Below, in pieces: positions 31,880-41,790 of a stretch of 64,000 bases of DNA. The translations under genes were made by a program, and so were the position numbers. The stretch is from Gambelia wislizenii (taxonomy: Eukaryota > Chordata > Lepidosauria > Squamata > Crotaphytidae). The DNA is taken from contig JAUMIR010000003.1 in NCBI GenBank assembly GCA_030847615.1, positions 192,953,149 to 193,017,148 of the forward strand, in the 5' to 3' direction. Under the pieces are notes generated by a model. It was not told the DNA's origin and did not search any database. It was given only the letters and a program-made list of their open reading frames with translations. The stretch's first letter is position 1. Every line of letters begins with the position of its first letter.

Positions 31880-33350
31880 CTAAATCCATTTCAACTGACT
31901 TCAGGCCTAGCTATGGTACAGAGACAGCTTTGGTTGCCTTGGTGGATGACTTATGCAGGGAACTAGAAAGGGAGAGCATGTCCCTGTTGGTTCTGCTGGA
32001 CCTCTCAGCAGCTTTTGATACCATTGACCATGCTATCCTTCTGGGTTGCCTCACTGGGATAAGGCTTGGGGGAACTGTTCTGCAGTGGTTCCAGTCCTTC
32101 TTGGAGGAATGGACCCAGAAGGTGGTGCTGGAGGATGCATGTTTGACACCCTGGCCACTATCCTGCAGTGTCCTTCAGGGGTCAGTTGTGTCCCCCATGC
32201 TGTTTAATATCTACATAAAACCACTGGGAGAGGCCATCTGGAGTTTTGGGTTCAATGTCATTAGTATGCTGATGTCACATAACTCTATCTCTCCTTTGCA
32301 TTCAACTCCAAGGAAGCTGTTTCTGTGCTAAACCAGTGTCTGCTGTCAGTAATGGACTGGATGAGGGTTAACAAATTGAAACTTAATCCAGACAAGACAG
32401 AGGTGCTCCTGGTCAATAGAAAGGCAGATCAGGGAATAGGGATTCAGTCTGTGCTGGATGGGGTCACACTGCCCCTGAAATCTCAGGTTCTCAGCTTGCG
32501 TGTGCTCCTGGACTTGGAACTGAGCCTGGATGCTCAGGTTTCCTCTGTGGCCAGGAGTGCATTTGCACAGATAAAACTAGTGCACCACCTGTGGCCATTC
32601 CTTGACAAGTCAGATCTGGTTACAGTGACACATGTCTTGATTACATCCCATTTGGACTACTGTAATGTGCTGTATATGGGGCTGCCTTTGGAAACTGTTC
32701 AGAAACTTCAGTGGGTTCAAAATACTGCAGCCAGGCTGTTGACTGGGGCTGGCTACAGGGATCATATGACTCCCTCCCCTCCCGTTGATACAAATGCATT
32801 GACTACCATTGTGTTTCCAAGCAGAATTCAAAGTGCTGGTTTTCACTTTTAAAGCCCTAAGTGGCTTGGGTCTAGAATATCTGAAAGACCATCTCTCCCT
32901 ATACAAGCCAGCCCAAGTGTTAAGCTCAGCAGGGGAGGGCTTTCTCTCATTCCCACCACCTTCATAGGCACGGTTGATGAGGCCTCGGGAGAGAACTTTC
33001 TCCATGGCTGCTCCCAGACTGTGGAACTCCCTTCCACGGGAGGTCTGTTTGGCCACCAGCCTGCTCTCTTTTTGTCAGCAGTTGAAGACATTTTTATTTA
33101 GGCTGGCATTTCACAGGTAAAGTTTACTTGGTGTGCTGTTTTTTAGTATTGTATTTTTTTATCAATTTTATGATTTTAATTATATTTTAACAATGAAAAT
33201 TTGATTTAATTCTTTTTTAACTTTCTGTAATTGGTAAAATTTTAGTTGTATTTTTTAACCATTTTAACCTGCCTTGAATCCCATCTTGGAAGAAAGGCAG
33301 GATATAAATCCAATTAATACATAATAAATAAACAAACAAATAAATAAATG
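31880..33350 (+). mobile_element. L2 LINE, 5'-truncated, inactive RT
   Basis: Begins at the FQLTSGLAMVQRQL-equivalent of the L2 'DPFQTGFRTGYGVETA' block. The RT follows: LVDDLCRELERES, LLDLSAAFDTIDHAILL, and VLQGSVVSPMLFNIYIKPL (VPQG reads VLQG). A frameshift follows, and the YADD box reads YADV in the correct frame (near 32260-32275). The second part (32325-32852) has NKLKLNPDKTEVLLV, VARSAFAQIKLV, LDYCNVLYMGLPLETVQKLQ and NTAARLLTGAGYRDH. The C-terminal blocks are traceable to 33115, and the 3' end at 33275-33350 has the L2 GGATATAAATCCAATTAA and TAAA-repeat tail. It is inactive because both frame and catalytic box are lost. Confidence 0.92.
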
Positions 33351-33574
33351 ATCTGTTCTAGTGAAATGGTTGAAAAATGGTAGGGACTCAGAAGAGGAAT
33401 AGGGGACATATGTAGACCTCCCATTTATCATCTCACTGTGCACTGCTGCTGTTCCTGTTGTTGCCACCCAATAAGGAAAGGATGAGGAGAGAATTTGTAA
33501 AGTGTGTATTTTCCGTAAGCCTTTGGAGTTCATATCCCAACCCAGTAGTTGCTGGTTTCACTAGCATCTCTAAT

Positions 33575-33851
33575 CCTGGATATTTATTTATTTATTTATA
33601 CCCCACTCTTTAGCAACAAGGCTATCAGAGCACATTACAAATTGTTTTTAAGCAATAGCAATTTACACATCTACACTGCATTAAGCAGTTTCCAATGTGT
33701 GTTAGCTAATTGCCCCCCACAAGCTGGGTACTCATTTTACTGACCTACAAAAAGATGGAAGGTTGAGTGAACCTTGGATCCCTCTGGAATCAAACTTGCA
33801 ACATGGTGACTTGCAGTACTGGCATTTAACTACTACGCCACCAGGGCTCTA
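33575..33851 (-). mobile_element. tRNA-derived SINE
   Basis: Read on the minus strand it begins AGAGCCCTGGTGGCGTAGTA (A-box region of a tRNA-like promoter) and has a GTTTGATTCC B box. It continues with the GGTTCACTCAACCTTCCATC, AAAATGAGTACCCAGCTTGT and GGGGGCAATTAGC body shared with the plus-strand copy at 59495, and ends in a GGGGTATAAATAAATA tail. The tail resembles an L2-type 3' end. This matches a SINE type abundant in squamates. Confidence 0.85.
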
Positions 33852-34600
33852 AAGGATATCACAAGAAAGGCAGAATGGCAAGGAATAAATTCTCCTGATA
33901 GTGGTAAAGGCAATTAGCCCTTCCCAATAATGGAATGACATTTATCAGGGAAAATGTACTTCTTTGCTTTATATTTGCCTTGTACTTCTTTGCCTTCTCT
34001 CAGAAAATGCATCTCAGGGCCTGGTCCTTCTTCTCCATCCCCAGGGTGAGAGGGATGAGTCTCAGGGTAAGAGAACTGCCTTGAAAATTGTGTGTATATA
34101 ATTATACTCATTATTTAGACTTGTGGTTTTTTTTTAAAAAAATGAATGATATACTTAAGCAACTGTGGTTGATGTATCATGCTTAATGACATCAGCAGTA
34201 CCTGTACTCTGTGCCATCACTAAGGGTTGGCCCTTGGTCATACATTTTGGCCCTGAAATCTCAGGGCCTGGAATGATATTAACCTGAGAAGCCTAATTAG
34301 GGACTCTCCAATGCAAAATTTTGAGGAGTGGTAGACTTCAGGAAGGGTATAGAGAAAAGGGGGAAATCCCATTATGCTAGGAAAAGGTTTTCGTGCAACA
34401 CTGAATTTCAGTCAGAGTGTTTATTACAAATTATATTGCATCTTTCTCCAAGGGCTTCAGGGCAAATTATATGGTTCACTATCTTTTCCCCACTCAGTTT
34501 TATCCTGACAACAATTCTGTGGACTAAGTCAAATTTAGAGGTACTGAATGGTTCAAGGCCCCTCAGCTAACTGGGTGTTTGACCCTGGAACACATATTCT

Positions 34601-35033
34601 AGGGCCCATTCACTCCACACAAATATAGCATGACTATTCCACTTTAACTGCCATGCTTCCATCCAAACTGAATTTTGAAGTTTGCAGTCAAGGGAGGGGC
34701 ACTTAGAATTTTCAGCCAGGGAGCCCCAGGATTCCTTAGGATGCCACCATGGCAGTTAAAGTGGAATAATAACACTATAACTGAGAGCCAATGTGGTATA
34801 GTGGTCTGAGCACTAGACTAGGATTCTGGGAGATGGGGTTCAAATCACCACTAGGCCCTAGAAACCCACTGGGTAACCTCGGGCAGGTCACATTCTCTCA
34901 GCCTCAAGGAAATCAATGGCAAACCTCCTCTGAACACATCTTGCCAGGAAACCCTTTGATAGGTTCATCTTAGGGTCTCCATAAGTTGACAACCACTTGG
35001 AGGCACACAACAACTATGTAGTGTGAATTGGCC
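34601..35033. mobile_element. hAT-like MITE split by a CORE-SINE
   Basis: Left side AGGGCCCATTCACTCCACAC and right side, read inward from 35033, GGGGCCAATTCACACTACATAG are inverted ends. Inside, a second inverted pair TTCCACTTTAACTGCCATG / CATGGCAGTTAAAGTGGAAT lies at 34640 and 34750. The right end is displaced because the SINE at 34784-35012 is inserted just before it. The inner AACTGCCATGG.. words are shared with the MITE at 56452. Confidence 0.6.
34784..35012 (+). mobile_element. CORE-SINE (MIR-type core)
   Basis: tRNA-like head with a GTGGTATAGTGGTCTGAGCA A box and a GGGTTCAAATC B box, then the CORE region (CCCACTGGGTAACCTCGGGC, AGGTCAC, CTCTCAGCCTCA), then CTTGCCAGGAAACCC and a tail ending GGCACACAACAAC. 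The ACA tail is typical of this squamate SINE group. Confidence 0.9.
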
Positions 35034-36339
35034 CCTGGTCTGGAACTATACCACATAATTCTAACCTATATATTATATAACAATGATATTTTTTTTAAAA
35101 AAACTTGGGGGATATAAACTTTTTGGTATATGCTTCCATTTTTTTTAAAAAAAAATACTCTTCCTCAGGTTGAATACCTCAAACTGTGAAAAAAACTGGC
35201 CTACAGACAATGTTTAGTAATACTATACAAAACAGAAAACCTCAATATTATAATGCAGAATGTACAACTTAAAAAACTTTATACTTGGAACTATCCTGCC
35301 GTTAACATCACAAGGCACTTTTAGGAAACATAATCAAGGAATATTTGGATGTCAAGTGAATTTAATGAGCACCATCTAGAGGATGCTATAATATTTCATT
35401 TAGCAATCAAACAAGCATTTCAGTGCTCAGTCATACCTGATTAGTCTGCTGCAGTAGTTGGCCAGTAATGTGAACCACACTGAATTTTATAGTTATGAAT
35501 AAAGTCACAAAGGAGTAACTTGTTTGAAAAAGATGCACATTATGCTAAAAGATTTATTGAGTGAGCATACATATTACACAAATACTGTAAATATAGCTTA
35601 AAGAAAATGGCTTTTAATTCATACAGATTTATGAGTATTTATGGAACATTTCACTTATACAAAATCTGCAAAGGGAAACACAATTCCTTATGGGGGTCAT
35701 GAGATGAGGCAAAAGCATAGGTTAAATAAGCTTTGTGAATAAGTTATTCAGTTTTAAATTTCTGAAGAAAACATTTGTGCTATGAACAGAGAAATGGAGG
35801 AGGCTTTTGGTATTTTGTAATGCTAGTTAAGTGCCATTACATTTCTTTTCATTTGCTTACTTTCCTCATCACTATTTAATATCATAGCTTTTTTTAAAAA
35901 AAGAGGAATAAAAGAATCATAGCCTATTATTCTATTAGTGTTTTTCCCTCTCTGTGTGCCTTGAAGAGTAGTGGTGCTACAAGCTAGAAAGGGGCCATGT
36001 ATTCTCAAGCCAATAGGACTGATCTAAGACATTTGCTGTCAGAAGCAAAGCAGCAAAAGATATACCCACAAATAAAAATGAATGGTGTCCAAGGCTTGTC
36101 AAGTTAATTTGGCTTTGAAGTTACAAAATCTCATCAATGCCTTTCTCTGTCTTGGCAGTAAACATATGACAATAATAAAAATGTCTGCCTTTTCATGCCA
36201 TTGAAAATCAATCACTTGTGGCACCTTTCTCATGCTGCCTAATGCTAGAGCCAGCCCTGAAAGCTGTGGTTACCATCCACAATCCTTTTGCCCAAGAATC
36301 AGGGGCTTTGCAACCTGTATCAGTTATGTATCCCTGCAG
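35034..36339. other. Unassigned AT-rich DNA
   Basis: No gene or repeat recognised. Confidence 0.4.
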
Positions 36340-36500
36340 CAGGGGTGGGCAAAGTGTGGCCGGCAAGCCTCATTAATTAACAAGACCATTTTGATTCCTT
36401 CAAAGGCCTTCCAACCCCCTCTTGAGGGTTTTTTTTTTAATTACTTCCTGATTTAATAAAGTTCTGTCCTACACCAGAAGTGGATGTGAGGGAAATGAGG
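36340..36500. mobile_element. Possible hAT (Charlie-like) MITE end
   Basis: CAGGGGTGGGCAAAGTGTGGCC is very close to the CAGGGGTGGCCAAAC start of hAT/Charlie-type elements. The body to about 36500 is T-rich. A matching right end was not found, so the element is truncated or the call is wrong. Confidence 0.45.
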
Positions 36501-37629
36501 TGAAATTACCCCTACAATCCCAAAGAGCCATTTTTAATAAGAAAAAGGATGAAATAAGTGATTTTTAGAAAAAGGACAGTAGGAAAAATGGAATGACAGG
36601 GATGAGGGGCGTAGTAGGGGTATAGCTCTTTTGAGTTCTGGGATGGAGTAAAGCAGTTTCCAACTGATGGTAGTTGCCTACTCCTGCCAAGCCTGCATCT
36701 GTGGACAAAACTGTCCACCTCATTGGCTTACCATACAGTCTTCCCAATGTGTTGCAAGTCTTTGGAAACATTTCACACAACTTTTATAGAAATATTTGGA
36801 ATAAAGCAGATTTATTATATTTCCATATCTCTCTCTCTGTGATTTCCATTTTGGGATGCATGGAAAATATTGCTACATGAACTGAATATTACTGACCATT
36901 CCTGGGTAATTTGCCCATCTCAGCAAATGTTTTGAGTTTCTTTGATGTAATATGATATATCATGGTTGGAAAAGTGGAACACAGTACAGGGCTTTCTCAC
37001 TTTTCTCTTGCCATAACTGCAGAAATAGAAACGGTGACAATTCCTTGTGTCTGGTATTCAAGTGCTTCTGCTTGAAATGTCAGCACCGCTGGTCTGTATC
37101 AAGCACTGAGCTGGTGTAATGAATAAATTCTAGGCTGGCTGGACTAATATGAATGTCATGTACCCCTAAACATAATACAAGACTATTGCTAAAATGTCAA
37201 AAGGTTATACTGCAGCCAACACTATTATTCTCAATTTCCATTAATCTCAATTTAATGATATAATTTTATGACCAGCATTTCTATTAAAATGTAATGTTTT
37301 AATAATGCTGCCCAGTGAAATAATGTGAAAAAGAAACATTTTTGTATGAACCATTTGCTAAACCATGCTGTTATTTCTATAGTAGTAATGCCTAATATGA
37401 GTCATGCAAAGCCTCAGTTAATAGTTCTGAAGAAGAAAACTGTAGGAGATTTGTGGGTGGGTGGCGTCCATATGAACTGAACACATAGATTATTTATAAA
37501 GTCCATTGTAAGGTTGGTTTCACACACTCTCCTCCATGTTTTATATCCAGTGTCGAAGTATGAATGGGCCTTTTGCAAATTGTCTCTCTCTCTCTCATTC
37601 TTCCTCTTCCCACCCCTCCTCAGATTTCA
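36501..37629. other. Unassigned DNA
   Basis: No gene or repeat recognised. A short TC run lies at 37582-37595. Confidence 0.4.
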
Positions 37630-37965
37630 TTCTGGTTTTATTTACTTACCCCACCATTTGAGGTTCCTGCTTCCAGAATGGCTAGCAATGTATAAAAACA
37701 ACTTTAAAATGAAATCTATATTTCAGTAATAAAATAAGTAATATAATAAAACAAATCAACAGAAGATTAAATCAAGGCTTCAAGAGGCATGGAAGAGTAA
37801 AATAAAATGAACCTCATTTAGCACTAAAAACACATAGCAGTCAGTGTCAGTGAAGTCTCACTGAGAAAAGTATTTCAAAGGCAGAGTGCCATCACTGTGA
37901 AAGCCCTTTCCCAAAAAGTTACCTACACAGTTCCAGAAAGTGCAGGCACTCAGATGAGCCCCCCC
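37630..37965 (-). mobile_element. L2-type 3' fragment
   Basis: TATTTACTTACCCCACCATT followed by a decayed GGCTAGCAATGTATAAAA block is the reversed L2-like 3' end. Further up, 37860-37925 reads on the minus strand like the 'FGK.FHSDG..F.K..FSE' C-terminal zone of L2 3' regions. Decayed. Confidence 0.45.
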
Positions 37966-38034
37966 CCCAAAGATTGCTTATAATCTAATGTCTACTCATA
38001 TGCAAGCCCTACTGAATTTGATGGAGCTTATTCA

Positions 38035-38240
38035 CAGAGCCAGTGTGGTATAATGCTGTGAGTGTTGGACTAGGATACTGGGAGACAAGGATTCAAATCC
38101 ATGCTTGGCCATAGGTGAAACCTACTGGGTGACCTTGAGCAAGTCATATTCTCTCAGGCTCAGGAGAAGGCAATGGCAAACCTCATCTGAACAAATTCTG
38201 CCAAGAAAAAACACCAGAAATGACTTGAAAGAACACAACG
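38035..38240 (+). mobile_element. CORE-SINE (MIR-type core)
   Basis: GAGCCAGTGTGGTATAATGC head, GGATTCAAATCC B box, CTACTGGGTGACCTTGAGCA core, CTCTCAGGCTCAGGAGAAGG, AATTCTGCCAAGAAAA, and a tail GACTTGAAAGAACACAACGA. Same family as 34784, 56255 and 59716. Confidence 0.9.
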
Positions 38241-38394
38241 AATTTGCAGTTAGTAGGGACAGAACTGAAGAAGGCAGACACAGTTCCATCACGCCTAGCC
38301 TCAGAAGCAGATGAAAGGCCCTCCTTCCAACCCAACTGCCACTGTTGTAGTAAAAGAACTGACAGTATCTGTTAATCCCCACCACCACTACCAC

Positions 38395-38540
38395 TGCTAT
38401 TCCCTTTTCCTTGTGTGTCCTGCCTTATTTAGATTATAAGCCTTAGGGTAGGGAAATATCTAATTAACAATTTGTAAGCCACTCTGAGAGCCTTTGTGCT
38501 GAAGAACAGAGTATAAATACTCTAAATAACTAAATAAATT
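38395..38540 (+). repeat. L2/CR1-group 3' tail
   Basis: TTTAGATTATAAGCCTTAGG, TTTGTAAGCCACTCTGAGAG and GTATAAATACTCTAAATAA form the conserved 3' tail of an L2-like LINE or its SINE partner. Confidence 0.55.
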
Positions 38541-38659
38541 ATGCTCTTGTAGAAATTAAAGGACGGTCTTGTAGAAGTTAAAGGACATAGAAACCACTTC
38601 TTTGCTCCCATCTCTCATTATTCAGTCTGTCACCACTCTTGGTTTAAATTTCCCTTTCA

Positions 38660-38732
38660 TTTCTCAGCTCTTGTTTTCTCAGCTCTTGATTTCTCAGCTC
38701 TTGTCCTACCTTTTTTTGTCCTACCTTTTTTT
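38660..38732. repeat. Two adjacent short tandem repeats at the BovB break
   Basis: TTTCTCAGCTCTTG-type unit occurs three times (38658-38704), followed by TCCTACCTTTTTTTG twice (38704-38733). They sit exactly where the BovB coding similarity stops. Confidence 0.8.
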
Positions 38733-39763
38733 GTTTTCATCTCCTATTTCTCTGCACTGACTATTATAGTCATGTTTTTTTCCCCCTGCATCCAAATTAC
38801 TGAACATTGCATTCAGGGTTCTGAGTCTATTCCTGTCACCTTTCACTTTTGCTTCTTGCCTTTCCTTAACTTCTTGAAGAGTTTCATCTGTCATCCTTTG
38901 AGGCTTCTCTTTCTTTTCAGCTACACATAGTGTCTTTTTACATTCCTTCCTGGCAATAGCCCTGGCTTGAATCCAGAGTTCTTCTGGCTCCTGGTCAATT
39001 AAGTTAAATAGTGCAAATATATTTTTTACGTTATCTTTAAATTCCATGGGGATGTTCTTCAGGTTATATTTTGGCATGATGGTTGGCTTACTGTTCTTTA
39101 GCTTTACTCTATATTTTTTATATTAGCAGCTCATGATCTGTGCCACAATCTGCTCCTAGTCTTTTTCTCCAGAAAGAATGGAGCTTCTCCCTTTTCTACT
39201 TCTAACTATATAGTCTATTTGCTTTCTATATTAGTCATCAGGTGATATCCATGTATACAGTCACCTCTTTTGTTTCTTGAAGAATGTGTTTGTGCTGAAC
39301 AAACCATTGGTCTCACAAAATTCAGTCAGTTGCTCTCCTGCTTCATTTCTTCATCACAGGCCAGAGTTTCCTACAATATTCGATTCTGGTTCCTATTTTT
39401 GCTTTCCAATCACCTAGGACTAACAAGTCCTGTTTGGTGTGTTATAAATTTCCCCCTGAACCTCCAGCATAGAATCTTCAATTTGTTCTTCTTCTGCCTC
39501 TGTAGTTGGGTTATGGTTATATTGGATTATGGTTATATTGATGAGTTTTCCCTGAAGTCTTATTGATATGATTCAGTCACACTGTGCAGAATAACTACCT
39601 TTGCTACATCTCTCCTCACTATAAATTTCACACCACATCTTCTTAGATTTTCATTTCTTGAGTTAAACACTATGTAATTATCTGACTCAAAATGTCCCAT
39701 TTAGCTTGCTCACCCTCGTATTGCAATGTTTATACATTCCATTGTTTTACTATGTCTAGCTTC

Positions 39764-40218
39764 ATTGAGGCCATGATATTGAGAACACAGCTGCACTGGG
39801 CAGGGCACATTTCTAGGATGGAGGACCATCGCCTCCCAAAAATAGTACTCTACAGTGAACTCGCCACGGGTCAGTGTAAGAGGGGCGCTCCAATGAAACG
39901 ATACAAGGACTCCCTGAAACAACATCTCAGGCTTGGCCAAATTGATCACCAACAATGGTCCGCCCTGGCCTCACATCGGGAGGCATGGAGATGCACTATC
40001 CACAATGCTGCAGCCTTATTTGAGAACTCACGCCAAACAAGTCTTGAAGAGAAACGACAATGCAGAAAGAATCACAACCCAGAAACATCACCCAAGAGAC
40101 CTTCTGCTGTGCTTTCTACAACCAGACTTGTTTATCTCGGATTGGCCTTTTTAGTCATCAGCGCACTTGCAGAAAGCGTGGGATGAGTCCTTCCTGAATC
40201 TTCGTTTGTGAAGAAAAG

Positions 40219-40250
<32 letters not shown>
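39764..40250 (+). mobile_element. LINE 3' fragment inserted in BovB
   Basis: Same family as 24.1-24.6 and 46.1-46.6 kb. It starts at ATTGAGGCCATGATATTGAG and ends in the GA repeat. AGCTTC at 39758-39763 and at 40249-40254 is the target duplication. The frame 39770-40186 encodes LHWAGHISRMEDHRLPKIVLY, RYKDSLKQHLRLG and WR, but the terminal finger is shifted and has lost Cys residues. 5'-truncated. Confidence 0.9.
40220..40250. repeat. (GA)n microsatellite at LINE 3' end
   Basis: GA repeat at the same position as in the other two LINE copies. Confidence 0.9.
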
Positions 40251-40253
<3 letters not shown>

Positions 40254-40689
40254 CTACTGATTCATGCTTCTCACATTCCATGTTCCAATAATATGTGTTG
40301 TACAGCTTCAGACTATTCTTTCATTTATGAGCATGTCAACAGTTGAAGTCCTTTCAGCTTGAGGTCATTTGCTTCATTAGTCACAGTGCTACTTGTAGTT
40401 GTTCTCTGCTATACACCAGAATCTCACTGAGTGCCATCCAACCTGGGAGTTTCATATTCTGGCACTATCTCTTGTTTCATTGTGGATTGTCTCATCATAG
40501 AATGTTTGTGGTAAAAGACATTCAAAAATGGTTTATTATATCTTGTTCTGTGCAGTACCAAGTGTTAGTTATTGTGTCACTATTGTGTTTGAGAGATCCT
40601 CCACCAGTATCATCCCCCCTCCCACTGCTGCTGCCCAGTAGTTTTGTTTGTTTGTTTGTTTGTTTTGTTTTTTGGCAAATATGGTCTGG

Positions 40690-41300
40690 CTTCTTAGCAA
40701 TCCTAAATATGGTAGTGCATGCACTGGTGACCTCAAGGCTGGACTTCTGCAAAGTGCTGTACATTGAGCTACTTCTGTACCAAGTTCAAAAACTTCATTT
40801 AGTACAAAACATGGCAGCCAGATTGGTTACTGGTGCAGCCAGGAGTGATCGTATTCCACCATTATTAAAATCACTTTACTGGTAGCTAATTAGTTTCTGG
40901 GCAAGGTACAAAGTGTTGGTTGTTACCTTTAAAGCCCTAAATGGTTTAGGTCCAGGTTACCTATGAGATCACCTTCTCCCACAGAATCCACCCGAACACG
41001 CAGGTCTTCCAGGTTCATATATTTCAGCCAACTAGAACTAGGCTAACCAAAGGACTTTTTCTTCAGTCACCCCTAAATTGAGCAATGAGCTGCCAGAAGA
41101 GATTCAAAAGCTGGATATGCTCTCGTAGTTTGAAACAACATTAAAGACCATTCTCTTCTACCAGGCCTATCCAAATGTGTTTTTTTTTTTTTTAAAAAAT
41201 GAGTTTTAAATTTATGAATTGTTCTAATATGTATTCTTTTAAAACTGATGTCATGTTCTTATGTATTTTTAATTAGTGTTCATGGTTTTAACTGTGCTAT
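40690..41300 (+). mobile_element. L2 LINE C-terminal and 3' fragment
   Basis: VVHALVTSRLDFCKVLYIEL, VQKLHLVQNMAARLVTGA and the LKSLYW block match the 60.4-kb L2 (VVHALVTSHLDFCNALYMGL...). The following C-terminal region is traceable to about 41165 (FKALNGLGPGYL-like and 'LPEEIQKL'-like). The 3' UTR is AT-rich to about 41300. A TGTT microsatellite lies just before it (40644-40670). Confidence 0.88.
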
Positions 41301-41308
41301 GAGTCTAT

Positions 41309-41592
41309 GAGGCTTACCTCACACCAAATTAAAGCAGTAGGGCAGCCAGAAGGTTTTGCTTTCCATGCTACCTTATCACATGATGTCATCATTCTCCCAG
41401 TGTTCAGCCATTCTGGTCCCATGGGAGACCGAGGTAAAACTGTCTTTTTGCTAATGGGTTTTTCCAGTTAGCAAAAAGACATGGTTTTACCTCATCTCCC
41501 AGGGTACCAGAATCGAAGGATGACAATGTTGTGCAGTAAGACAGCATAGAAGAGAGAACCTTGCTGCTGCACTGCCGCTTTACTTCAGCCTC
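41309..41592. mobile_element. Palindromic (fold-back) element 3, 284 bp
   Basis: Inner arms are near-perfect inverses (left GGTAAAACTGTCTTTTTGCTAA, right TTAGCAAAAAGACATGGTTTTACC) around a loop of about 13 nt near 41453-41465. The outer arms match with several small gaps (left CCAGAAGGTTTTGC.TTCCATGCT, right inverse AGCAAGGTTCTCTCTTCTATGCT). The ends read GAGGCTTACC and GAGGCTGAAG. TCTAT (41304-41308) and TCTTT (41593-41597) may be a 5-bp duplication with one change. This is the most diverged of the four palindromes. Confidence 0.7.
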
Positions 41593-41626
41593 TCTTTGTT
41601 GCTGTATTTTAATCTGTTGTGCCCTG

Positions 41627-41790
41627 CCTTGAGCCATAGGGCCTAAATACCCTAAAAGCACCAGATCTGATCTTGGAAGCTAAGCAGGGTTAGTACTTGG
41701 ATGGGAGACTGCAAATGAATACCAAGTGCTGTGGGTTATATTTCAGAGGAAGACAATGGCAAAACCACCTCTAAATACAGAATAAGGAAC
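41627..41790 (+). mobile_element. 5S rRNA-derived SINE
   Basis: AGATCTGATCTTGGAAGCTA, AGCAGGGTTAGTACTTGG and ATGGGAGACTGC...ATACC are the internal promoter and 3' part of 5S rRNA. They are followed not by a 5S terminator but by the GAGGAAGACAATGGCAAAAC tail shared with CORE-type SINEs. It is a SINE, not a 5S gene. Confidence 0.88.

Larger units (their letters stand above)
38725..40600 (-). mobile_element. BovB/RTE LINE, split by another LINE and lacking its RT half
   Basis: Read on the minus strand, 40600-40320 matches the BovB leader and 40310-40255 the endonuclease start (GTWNVRSMNQ). After the inserted LINE (39764-40250) the endonuclease continues (KLDIVK, SDNY.VFNSRNENLRRCGVKF, near 39760-39600) to a CGTDHELLI catalytic block near 39130. 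The open 118-codon frame 39077-38721 follows (KYNLKNIP.EF, PEELWIQ, ETLQEVKERQEAK). Similarity ends at the tandem repeats at 38660-38732, so the RT half is missing. Horizontally spread BovB elements are a hallmark of squamates and ruminants. Confidence 0.85.

Noticed and set aside
41640..41745. 5S rRNA gene
   Set aside because: The 5S part is incomplete and diverged and runs into a SINE tail without a T-run terminator.
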